Assembly (NCBI RefSeq): GCF_038405225.1
Contig: NZ_CP151657.1
Span: forward strand, 992,001 to 1,056,000
Length of the DNA stretch: 64,000 bases
Source of the DNA: Arthrobacter citreus
GTDB lineage: Bacteria > Actinomycetota > Actinomycetes > Actinomycetales > Micrococcaceae
Reading direction: 5' to 3'
Shown here in pieces: positions 1-8,200 of the stretch. The translations under genes were made by a program, and so were the position numbers. The first letter of the stretch is position 1. Each line of letters starts with the position of its first letter. The notes beneath the pieces were generated by a model. That model did no database searches. It had not been told where the DNA came from and saw only the letters and a program-made list of their open reading frames with translations.

Positions 1-1
1 C

Positions 2-70
2 GACTACGAGCTCAAAGTGCGCCGCGATGCCGAGACCCAGGCCAAGCTGGAGGCCTTCGCCCGCAGCTAG
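2..70 (+). CDS. C-terminal fragment of an unidentified protein
   Basis: Only the last 22 codons of a gene entering from the left edge are present, ending in TAG at 68-70. The tail is charged and helical (ends KLEAFARS). Too little is left to name a family. It converges on the CoA-transferase gene, whose stop lies 19 bases further on. Confidence 0.5.
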   Translation, partial: DYELKVRRDAETQAKLEAFARS

Positions 71-89
71 CTGAGCCGGAGCCGCGCCC

Positions 90-1391
90 CTACAACCGGC
101 CGGCTTCCCACCGCGGGGCCGCCGAGCCCAGCGGACCCGCGGGAACGTCCCAGTGCAGGTGCGGCTGCGGGCCCGTCCCCTCGAACCGGACCGGAGGCGC
201 CAGGCGAAGCCCGGGACCCCAAAAGGTCTGTTCCGGCACCTGTTCCAGTGGTTCCGCTGGCGCCCAGAGCGGTGTACCGCCCCCAGCGGTGCCCTGCAGC
301 TGTGCCGCTGTCCGGGCCAGCGACAGCCGGGCCGAGACAACGGTCCCGTCCAGCCGCTGCCGCCAGGCCTGCAGAGCTGCTGCGGCGGTGAGATAGCCGG
401 TGGCATGATCCAGGGCCTGCACCGGCAGTGGCCGGGGAACATCCGCGCCAAAATACTCCATGCCGGCGCGGGCAATTCCGGTGCTCATTTGCACGAGGGA
501 ATCGAATCCGCGCCGCTGCGCCCACGGCCCGGACCAGCCGTAGGCGTTGAGCGAAACCTCAACCAGTCCGGGGCTGATCTGCTGCAGATGCGAGGAATCA
601 AGCCTCAGCCCGGCGAGAGCTCCAGGCCGGTAACCGGAGACCAGAAGGTCGGCTCCCGCCAGCAGTTCCCGGATGCGCCGGGCGCCGGACGCTGACCTCA
701 GGTCCAGCATGGCGCACCGTTTGCCGGGAGTCAGCTCCACTTCAGCCGCCGGCTCGGACCAGCCCAGCGGATCAATGCGCAGGACATCGGCGCCCAGCGC
801 GGCCAAAAAGCGTGTTGCCACCGGTCCGGCAATGATCCGGGTCAGATCCAGAACCCGGACACCGGCAAGCGGCCGCTCTGGCGGGGACTGCGGAACCAGT
901 CGGGGCGCGGAACCGAGGCCGGTCCAGGTGATCAGCGGTTCTTGTGCCACCGCAGCGCCGGCCGGATGCTGCGACCATTCCTGAACGCTCCGCATCCGGG
1001 CAGCACAGCCTCCTGCGGATAGCACTGCCCTTTCCAGTGGCTCTCCGGCCCAGCCGGCGACGGCGGCAGCCACCGTCCCGCGGTCCGGCACCGGTTCCAT
1101 GGGAAGCCCGAGCGCCGCGAGCGCGGCCTGCCGGTGGTGAGGTGCGTTGGTGTGCAGCCGGATCCATCCGTCGGCACAGGGATAGTCTCCGGCCAGGGAA
1201 TCCCAGGGCGGCGGCAGCTCCCAGCCCTGCGGGGTGAAGGACCCGGCGAACCATGCCAGCGCAAGGTCCGGATCAACCACAGCGGCTGTCTGTCCCCCCA
1301 GCCGCGTGGACAAATCTGCTGCAGCGGTTCCGGCCTGTTCGACAGCCCACGCCGCAAAGGAGCGGACGGGGAAAGCGGACTCCAGGGGCAT
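90..1391 (-). CDS. CaiB/BaiF family CoA-transferase, permuted domain order
   Basis: Probable class III CoA-transferase (433 aa); the acyl-CoA substrate is unknown. The N-terminal Rossmann-like block of the family (GVRVLDLTRIIAGP, then LGADVLRIDP) lies in the middle of the protein, at about residues 195-225, instead of at the N-terminus. The first 190 residues (DGWIRLHTNAPHHR, then an AGG...VRSVQEW stretch) resemble the small domain that normally follows it. The likely catalytic Asp is in RRGFDSLVQMSTG. The frame is open well upstream of the start; the ATG at 1391 was chosen because a purine-rich GGAAGGGAT precedes it and the domain begins there. It is divergent from the DUF2087 gene. This permuted layout is, as I recall, seen in other actinobacterial CoA-transferases. 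Confidence 0.8.
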   Translation of the reverse strand: MPLESAFPVRSFAAWAVEQAGTAAADLSTRLGGQTAAVVDPDLALAWFAGSFTPQGWELPPPWDSLAGDYPCADGWIRLHTNAPHHRQAALAALGLPMEPVPDRGTVAAAVAGWAGEPLERAVLSAGGCAARMRSVQEWSQHPAGAAVAQEPLITWTGLGSAPRLVPQSPPERPLAGVRVLDLTRIIAGPVATRFLAALGADVLRIDPLGWSEPAAEVELTPGKRCAMLDLRSASGARRIRELLAGADLLVSGYRPGALAGLRLDSSHLQQISPGLVEVSLNAYGWSGPWAQRRGFDSLVQMSTGIARAGMEYFGADVPRPLPVQALDHATGYLTAAAALQAWRQRLDGTVVSARLSLARTAAQLQGTAGGGTPLWAPAEPLEQVPEQTFWGPGLRLAPPVRFEGTGPQPHLHWDVPAGPLGSAAPRWEAGRL

Positions 1392-1497
1392 GGCCCATCC
1401 CTTCCTGCGTGGCAGAGGTGCTGCCTGTAGGGTACGGTACTCACACGCCAAGGGGGCCTCCGTCACAGGCGGGGCAGCGGGAGGACAGGCATGGACC

Positions 1498-2067
1498 ATG
1501 GATGAGGAACAGCAGGCGGCACCGGAACAGTGGCGTGCCGTTGCTGCGGCGCTCGCTGACGAGCGCAGGCTGCGGCTGTATGCGCGGGTGATTGTGGCGG
1601 CCGAACGCGGGACACCACTGGACGGGCAGGACTTGGAGGCCAAGGAACGCAAGTCATTGGCTGCCCTGCAGAAAGCCGGGCTCGTATCCTCCGGAGCCTG
1701 TGATGTGCAGCCGGTGGGAGGGATTTTTGCCCGGCTGCTGGCCAGTGGCAAGGAACCGCCGGAGACTTCGGTGCGGAGATTCCTCGTGGACGGAAAGATT
1801 TCCACCTATCCGCGGCGGCAGGCGGACCGGCTGGAGCTGCTTCATTACATCGCCGGGCACGTCTTCGAAACGGTCCAGGCACCTTCCGGAGAAATGCCGG
1901 TACTGAACGAACGCGGCATTACCGAACGGCTCGCGGAGTATTCGAACGATCCGGCCGCCGTTCGCCGCTACCTGGTGGACGAGGGCATCGTCATGCGCAA
2001 TCCGGAAGGGTCGCGCTACTGGCTGGCCAGCCCGCGCCCTGCGGACGGCTGGGAGTTCGCCGGCTGA
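1498..2067 (+). CDS. DUF2087 domain protein, probable transcriptional regulator
   Basis: 189 aa. The first 85 residues look like a winged-helix domain (AAALADERRLRLYARVIVA at about 13-31, close to ArsR-type regulators). The last 90 match the DUF2087 pattern (RFLVDGKISTYPRRQADR, then NERGITERLAEYSNDPAAVRRYLVDEGI and a YW ending). Proteins of this layout are annotated as regulators, but no ligand is known. The ATG at 1498 is preceded by GGGAGGA; another ATG at 1491 is out of frame and stops after four codons. It is divergent from the CoA-transferase, with TAGGGT and TACGGT hexamers in the 106-base gap, so it may control that gene (inference). Confidence 0.8.
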   Translation: MDEEQQAAPEQWRAVAAALADERRLRLYARVIVAAERGTPLDGQDLEAKERKSLAALQKAGLVSSGACDVQPVGGIFARLLASGKEPPETSVRRFLVDGKISTYPRRQADRLELLHYIAGHVFETVQAPSGEMPVLNERGITERLAEYSNDPAAVRRYLVDEGIVMRNPEGSRYWLASPRPADGWEFAG

Positions 2068-2086
2068 CAAGCAACAGCTGCTGAAG

Positions 2087-2782
2087 TTACTCCGATGTTC
2101 CCGCTTCGAGGATGGACACGATGGAGAAGAGGGTAAAGCAGACAGCACCGAGTCCAACCAGTACATGCGCGGGGACAAAGAACGCCGCGGTGGTGCCGGC
2201 CGCTTCAAAGAGGAACGCGGCGAAGAACAGGCAGGTGAGCGCTGTTCCGATGGGCATGAGTGGGATGCGGTTGGCCAGGCCAAACGCTCGGTTTCGCTGA
2301 AGGTGTTGCGTACTTGGCGGACGATGCTCGCGACCAGGGCGATCAGCGCCGTGCAGATCGCCGACAATCCGATCAGAACGTGGCCGGCAACAAATCCGGG
2401 AGTGTCCCCGCGGACCAGCAGACCGGCAGCAAGGGAGAAACCGACGACGGCGGCCACCGCGGGAACTGCAATCAGCACCATCCCGGCGGTGCGGGAATGA
2501 GCACCATCCGGCGGGCCGCTCAGAGGATCGAGCAACTGTGCCGACTGGATCAGCGTGAATTTCGTGGACGCGGTTGCGACGGTGCTGACGCATGCGGTGA
2601 TCAGGCCGATGCCGATCACCACGAAGCCCGCCGTGAGGTTCTCCGCGGTGTTGTCCCCGTTGGCCAGGACAACGCCCCAGACGACGGCGGCGGCAGCAAC
2701 GTACCCGGACAGTGGAAGGACGATGCTCCACACACGCCCGTAACGGTCGATGAGTTGCCTGATAATGATATGTCCGGTTCAT
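2087..2782 (-). pseudogene. Decayed multi-pass membrane protein gene (DUF2776-like)
   Basis: Two frames each hold part of one hydrophobic protein. Upstream part, about 2778 down to 2290: IIRQLIDRYGRVWSIVLP, then helices ending FVAGHVLIGLSAIC...VRNTFSETERLA. Downstream part, 2300 to 2087, in another frame: LANRIPLMPIGTALTC...FFVPAHVLVGLGAVC...SILEAGTSE, then TAA. The repeated module FVxxHVLxGLxA(I/V)C appears in both frames, which shows they belonged to one gene. Compared with the DUF2776 family as I remember it, about 65 N-terminal residues and a block of about 60-80 residues at the frameshift are missing. No usable start or ribosome binding site is seen. The family name is moderately certain; the frame disruption is direct observation. 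Confidence 0.75.
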
Positions 2783-2969
2783 GGGGTACCCCGAAAATCA
2801 AACGCGGAGCCGGTGCGGATTCGACACCATGGCCTGCCCTCTTTGGGGCCAGTTTGCGCCTGCCTCACCTGTGGGACAACGGCGCAGGCAGGAAGCAGCT
2901 CCCGGCCGCCCGTCTTGGCCATCGGCGGCCGCACAGTTTCGCCCAAGCCTTGACGCAACGGTTCCGCGG

Positions 2970-3010
2970 TCGTGCCATTGAAAGGGAGTCGTGCCACTGA
3001 AAGTGTCTGT
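2970..3010. repeat. Imperfect 19-bp tandem repeat, possible IS-end scar
   Basis: TCGTGCCATTGAAAGGGAG at 2970-2988 is followed directly by a second copy, TCGTGCCACTGAAAGTGTC at 2989-3007. The text GAAAGTGTCTGTGTAAAC (2998-3015) resembles terminal sequences of IS256-group insertion elements as I recall them. There is no transposase nearby. It lies between the broken membrane gene and the exporter gene. Low confidence as a mobile-element remnant; the repeat itself is certain. Confidence 0.4.
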
Positions 3011-3046
3011 GTAAACCTTCCCCAAAACCCCAGAAAGCGTGTCTGC

Positions 3047-4777
3047 ATGGCAGAGCGGTTCGCGGCCCGTGGAACACAAGCAACCCACCCGATTGCCGGG
3101 ATGACCGGCGCCATGGGCACCCCGGTCAATGCGGTATCACTGGTGGCGCATCCGGGCGCGGCACTCCGGCCCACGGGTGCGACAGCGGCTGGCACAGCGG
3201 CGGGTGCGACGGCGGCGGGTGCCCGGGACCTGCCGTCCGGCCGTCAGCCGGCACCACCGCACTCCAGCCGGCGCGTCGCCGTCATTTTCACCGGCCTCAT
3301 GCTGTCGGTGCTGCTGGCAGCCCTTGACCAAACCATTGTTGCCACCGCGCTGCCCACGATCGTGGGGGACCTCAACGGACTGGAACACCTGTCCTGGGTG
3401 GTCACCGCCTACATCCTGGCGGCGACCATCGGACTGCCCATTTATGGGAAGCTCGGTGACCTGTTTGGCCGCAAAAGCATCTTCATCTTTGCGATCGTGG
3501 TTTTCCTCCTGGGTTCCGTCCTGTCCGGACTCGCACAGAACATGGGCCAGCTGATCGGGTTCCGGGCCCTTCAGGGTGTTGGCGGCGGCGGGCTGATGAT
3601 CGGGGCGCAGGCCATCCTGGGAGACCTGGTTTCGCCGCGTGACCGCGGCAAGTACATGGGACTGATCGGAGCGGCCTTTGGTCTTGCATCAGTGTGTGGA
3701 CCGCTGCTGGGCGGCTGGATCACCGATGCCTGGTCCTGGCGGTGGGTGTTCTACATTAACCTGCCCATTGGAGCGGTGGCGCTCGCCGTCGTCGTCTCCT
3801 CGCTGCACCTGCCCAAGCCGCAGGGCCCACGCCCACGGCTGGATTACGCGGGCGCCGCGCTGCTGGCCCTTGCGAGCGCCGCCCTGATCATGCTGACCAC
3901 CTGGGCTGGCACCACCTACACCTGGTCAAGTCCGCAGATCCTGGCCCTGGCTGCCGGGACCCTGGCCGCGGGTGCGGCCTTTGTCCGGGTGGAGATGAAG
4001 GCTGCCGAGCCGATCATGCCGCTGGGATTGTTCCGCAACCGAAACTTCCTGCTGCCGGTACTGGTGGGCATTTCCGTTGGCATCGCCATGTTCTCCACCA
4101 TTTCCTACCTGCCCACGTTCCTGCAGATGGTCAACCGGGCCACCGCCACCGAATCGGGACTGATGATGCTGCCCATGATGGGCGGGCTGCTGCTGACGTC
4201 GATCGGCACCGGGCAACTGATCTCCCACACGGGAAAGTACAAGATCTATCCGATCCTTGGCTGCGCCGTGATCATTGCCGGGCTGGTGCTGCTGTCCCGG
4301 ATTTCGGATACGACGCCGTACGTTTTTACGGCCGCGGGCATGCTGGTGATGGGCCTGGGGATCGGCATGCTGATGCAGAATCTTGTGCTGATTGTGCAGA
4401 ACAGCGTGCCGGCCAGGGACATGGGGGCGGCAATTTCGGCGACGAACTATTACCGCCAGATCGGTGCGTCGTTCGGCATCGCGCTGTTCGGTTCGATTTT
4501 TATCCACCGGCTGGGCAACGAGATTGCCGCGGCTCCGGCAGGGACGGGAGGTTCCGGGGCTGTGTTGGGCGGCGATATCAATTCCCTAAGTCCAGCCATG
4601 CTGCGCGGGCTGCCCGCTCCGGTTCAGGATTTTGTGGCCTCAGCCTTCGGCCATGCGCTGCCGCCGATCTTCCTGCTGAGCGTGCCGGTGGTGGCCGTGG
4701 CCCTGGTGCTGTGCCTGTTTATCAGGGAGACACCGCTGTCCACCTCAGTGCGGACGGCGGCCACGGAGGAGGCCTAA
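3047..4777 (+). CDS. DHA2-family MFS drug efflux transporter
   Basis: Proton-driven exporter of the EmrB/QacA (DHA2, 14-helix) group, in the cytoplasmic membrane; the substrate cannot be told. Visible features: LDQTIVATALPTIVGDL in helix 1, the loop 2-3 motif GKLGDLFGRK, and GPLLGGWITDAWSWRWVFYINLPIG in helices 5-6. The helices are preceded by a long Ala/Gly/Pro-rich cytoplasmic tail (about 70 residues), unusually long for the family. The start is uncertain: the ATG at 3047 gives 576 aa; GTG at 2972 and ATG at 3101 are alternatives, none with a good ribosome binding site. It is probably transcribed alone, with a regulated SOS promoter downstream. Confidence 0.9.
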   Translation: MAERFAARGTQATHPIAGMTGAMGTPVNAVSLVAHPGAALRPTGATAAGTAAGATAAGARDLPSGRQPAPPHSSRRVAVIFTGLMLSVLLAALDQTIVATALPTIVGDLNGLEHLSWVVTAYILAATIGLPIYGKLGDLFGRKSIFIFAIVVFLLGSVLSGLAQNMGQLIGFRALQGVGGGGLMIGAQAILGDLVSPRDRGKYMGLIGAAFGLASVCGPLLGGWITDAWSWRWVFYINLPIGAVALAVVVSSLHLPKPQGPRPRLDYAGAALLALASAALIMLTTWAGTTYTWSSPQILALAAGTLAAGAAFVRVEMKAAEPIMPLGLFRNRNFLLPVLVGISVGIAMFSTISYLPTFLQMVNRATATESGLMMLPMMGGLLLTSIGTGQLISHTGKYKIYPILGCAVIIAGLVLLSRISDTTPYVFTAAGMLVMGLGIGMLMQNLVLIVQNSVPARDMGAAISATNYYRQIGASFGIALFGSIFIHRLGNEIAAAPAGTGGSGAVLGGDINSLSPAMLRGLPAPVQDFVASAFGHALPPIFLLSVPVVAVALVLCLFIRETPLSTSVRTAATEEA

Positions 4778-4828
4778 ATGGAGGGTGGGAAGGAGACAGG
4801 GAAAGGCGGACGGAAACAGGTGTGCCGA

Positions 4829-4851
4829 TTGTCAGCGGCTGGCCGTACACT
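4829..4851 (+). promoter_or_regulatory. PafBC-type (RecA-NDp) DNA-damage promoter
   Basis: TTGTCAGCG at 4829-4837, 8 bases, then TACACT at 4846-4851. This fits the mycobacterial RecA-NDp consensus TTGTCRGTG-N8-TANNNT with one mismatch and exact spacing. Such promoters are activated by PafBC independently of LexA. The predicted transcript start is near 4858, about 100 bases before the DUF6504 start. Confidence 0.7.
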
Positions 4852-4860
4852 GGTCTCTGT

Positions 4861-4876
4861 TCGAACATACGTTCTA
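4861..4876. promoter_or_regulatory. LexA (SOS) box
   Basis: TCGAACATACGTTCTA contains the actinobacterial core GAAC-N4-GTTC intact and matches TCGAACATATGTTCGA at 14 of 16 positions. It lies just after the predicted transcript start of the PafBC-type promoter, where bound LexA would block transcription of DUF6504-dnaE2. Confidence 0.8.
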
Positions 4877-4957
4877 ATGAGTTGCCGTCCGGGTCATCAG
4901 TCAAAAACGGGGCCGGCGTAAGCGCGGGTGCACGCCAGCCGGCGGGAGGGAAGCTGA

Positions 4958-5269
4958 ATGGGTGTCTTCAGTGAAGCAATAGAGGTGGTGTGCTCGCCCG
5001 CGGGCCAGCCCCTCCGGCTCGTCTGGAGCGGCCATACCTACAAGGTCGCGGCAGACCCGGTGCGCTGGTACGAGCGGCGGAACTGGTGGGACGAAGAGGC
5101 GCGGGCCGAACGCGGACACGGACCCGGGCTGGTGGACTCGGAAATCTGGCGTGTCCAGGCCCGGCAGGCCCCGCGCTCGCCGCTGCGCACCCTGGATATC
5201 TCCCACGACATCGGCAGCGGCCGCTGGCGCCTGATCCGGATTCACGACGCCCTGCGGGAAAGTGCCTAG
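4958..5269 (+). CDS. DUF6504 family protein, SOS mutasome-linked
   Basis: 103 aa, no transmembrane segment. It carries the family pattern RWYERRNWWDEEARAERGHG...LVDSEIWRVQA at about residues 28-68. Function unknown; in related genomes this family sits between imuB and dnaE2, so a role in the translesion complex is inferred from context only. The ATG at 4958 is preceded by GGAGGGAAGCTGA. It ends 9 bases before dnaE2, so the two are co-transcribed from the damage promoter upstream. Confidence 0.75.
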   Translation: MGVFSEAIEVVCSPAGQPLRLVWSGHTYKVAADPVRWYERRNWWDEEARAERGHGPGLVDSEIWRVQARQAPRSPLRTLDISHDIGSGRWRLIRIHDALRESA

Positions 5270-5278
5270 AGCGAACCC

Positions 5279-8200
5279 ATGAGCTTTATCCATCTGCACA
5301 CCGCCACCGCCTTCAGCGCCCATTACGGGGTGTCCTGGCCGCAGGACCTTGCGGCAGCAGCCGCAGCCAGCGGCGCGGACGCGCTGGCCTGCACCGACCG
5401 GGACGGACTGTACGGAACCGTCAAACACCTGCGCGCCTGCATGGATGCCGGCATTGACCCCATTGTCGGGGTGGATCTGGCGGTGCTCGGCGAGCCGGAT
5501 GCGGACGGAAGTCCGGCGGTGACCGGACGGGTGGTGGTCCTGGCGCACGGCCACCGCGGCGGAGCCGGGTACCGGGCCCTGTGCCGGCTGATCTCCGATG
5601 CCCATGCCGGCACATCCCCTTCGGCGGCCCGCAAGGGAAGCAAACCGGTGGGAGTGACGCTGCAGCAGCTGGCGGCCCGGGCGGCGGGGGACGACCAGAG
5701 GGATGACCAGGGGGATGGCCAGGGGAATGACCCGGGGGAGGGTCGGGGGAAGGCTGCGGGGGACAGCGGTGCCACTGATCCGGTCCTGACCGTGCTGGTG
5801 GGCCCCTTTTCCGACGTCGGAATTGCCATGCGCAGCCGAAGCTACGCCGTTGCCCGCACGCTTTTCTCCCGCTGGCGGGCAGTGCTGCCCCGCGGAGCGC
5901 TCGCCGTGGAGGTGGTGACCCACCTCAGCGCCCCCGGGGCCAACCTCAGCCTGGCCCATGCCGTGCGCATGTTCCGGCTGGCCGATGAAATGCAGCTTCC
6001 CGCCATCCTCACCAACGCGGTCCGCTATGTGGACGCCGACGGCGCCGCCACCGCCGATGTCCTGGACGCCGCCCGCGCGCTGACGTCCATGGCACGGCTC
6101 GGCGACCTGCAGCCCAACGGGCAGGGCTGGCTGAAAACCCCGGCTCAAATGCACGCACTGGCCCGGGAAATCAGCGCCGGGGCAGGGTACGGGAGTTCAG
6201 GGGCGGCACGGATGCTCCGCGACACCGGGGCGCTCGCCGATGCCTGCCGGATGGATCCGCAGGCGGACATGGGCTGGAAGCAGCCGGTGGTCCCGGAGGC
6301 CTCGGTCATTGGCATCACCTCCGAACCCATGGCCGAACTGGTGCGCCGCTGCGAAGCGGGCATTGAACGAAGGTTCCCGTCCCGGGAGGGCGGGAGCTCC
6401 ACGGAGCAGGCGCGCCTGCGCAACCGGCTGGCCCATGAGCTGGGCATCATCGAACGGCTGGGCTTTGCCTCCTACTTCCTTACCGTCGCCGAGGTCTCCT
6501 CGATGATCACCGGCATGGGGGTGCGTGCCGCCGCGCGGGGATCGGGGGCGTCTTCCCTGGTGAATTATTTGCTGGGAGTCAGCCACGTGAATCCCCTGGC
6601 GCACGACCTGATTTTTGAGCGGTTCCTCTCCTCCGACCGTTCCACCCTGCCGGACATCGACATCGACGTCGAAAGCGCGCAGCGGCACAACGTCTACCAC
6701 CGCATCTTTGAACGCTTTGGCTCTGAACGCGTCACCCTGATGAGCATGCAGAACGGCTACCGGGCGCGCGGGGCGGTGCGCGACGCCGGCATGGCCCTGG
6801 GTCTGGCCGAAGAGGACATCGGAGCCGTGGCGAAACAGCTGTGGCGCTTCTCGGCCCGGAACTTCCGTGAGGCGCTCGCCGAAAAGCCCGAACTGCGGGA
6901 GGTCGCCGAACGGGTCGAAGGCAACCGGCAGCTGGACCTCCTGGTGGATCTGACCGAACGCCTGGACCGGCTGCCCCGGCACATTTCCATGCATCCGTGC
7001 GGAGTGATCCTGGGCGATGCATCCCTGCTGGACCGCACTCCGGTGCAGCCCTCCGGCCTGGGCCTGCCCATGTCCCAGTTCGACAAACACGATATGGACC
7101 CGATGGGAATGCTCAAGCTCGATGTGCTGGGCGTGCGGATGCAAAGCGCCATGGCCTATGCCCTCCAGGAGATCCGGCGGCTGCATCCGAGCAAGGCTGA
7201 GACCGTAGCCGCCGGCGCCCATCCGGCCGGACCCACCGGGCACGGTCCGGACTATGTGCACGAGGACGGCTCCATCAACCTCGACGCCGTGCCGCTGGAT
7301 GATGCGCCAACCTATGACCTGATCTGCAGCACCTACACGCTGGGCTGCTTCCAGATCGAGTCACCCGGCCAGCGCGAACTGATCGGCAAGCTCGTCCCGC
7401 GTGAGTTTAATGACCTGATCATCGACATCTCGCTGTTCCGTCCCGGACCGATGAAATCCGACATGGTCCGCCCGTTCCTTGAGCACCGGCACGGCTTCTC
7501 GCCGGAGGTGTATCCGCACGAGGCACTGCGCCCGGTCCTGGCGGAAACCCATGGGGTGACGGTGTTCCACGAACAGGTGCTGCGCACCTTTGACGTGTTC
7601 ACCGGCTGCGGCCTGGCGAAGGCCGATGAGCTGCGCCGGCTGCTGGGCAATGAGAACGCCGAAGGGGCCGTGGAGGAGTACTTCCGGACCGAAGCGGGAA
7701 AGCGTGGATATTCGGCGGAGGTCATCGGGAAGGTGTGGGGCACGCTGAAGGCTTTTGGCAGTTTTGGGTTCTGCAAGGCCCACGGTGCCGCTTTTGCCGT
7801 TCCCACCTACCAATCGGCCTGGTTGAAGGCGCATCATCCCGAGGCGTTCCTGGCCGGCATTTTCGAACATGATCCGGGAATGTATCCGCGCCGGCTGCTG
7901 GTGGCCGAGGCTCGGCGGATGGGCATCCCCATCCTTCCGCTGGACATCAACCGCAGCGGCGAGCAATACCGGGTGGAGCGCGTGCCGGCGGTTCCGGCGT
8001 CACCCGGGCATCCGGCGCGGCCGGAAAAACTGGGCATCCGGCTAAGCCTGGCCGGGATTTACGGATTGTCGGCCACGGAACTGAAGCGCATAACCGCCGG
8101 CCAGCCCTATGACTCGCTGGCTGACCTGCGGGCCCGGGCACGGGTGGGCCGCAGAACCCTGATGCGGCTGGCCTCCCTGGGAGCCTTTGATTCCCTGGCC

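Noticed and set aside
2800-2850. T-arm-like text (TCGAATCC) on the minus strand suggesting a tRNA 3' remnant or attachment site
   Set aside because: The bases before the loop cannot pair with those after it, no acceptor 5' half or D and anticodon arms are present, and there is no CCA. Chance resemblance is more likely.
2260-3000. Long plus-strand open frame (246 codons) over the membrane pseudogene
   Set aside because: Its product is low-complexity Gly/Asp/Arg without family features, and it is antisense to clearly hydrophobic conserved modules.
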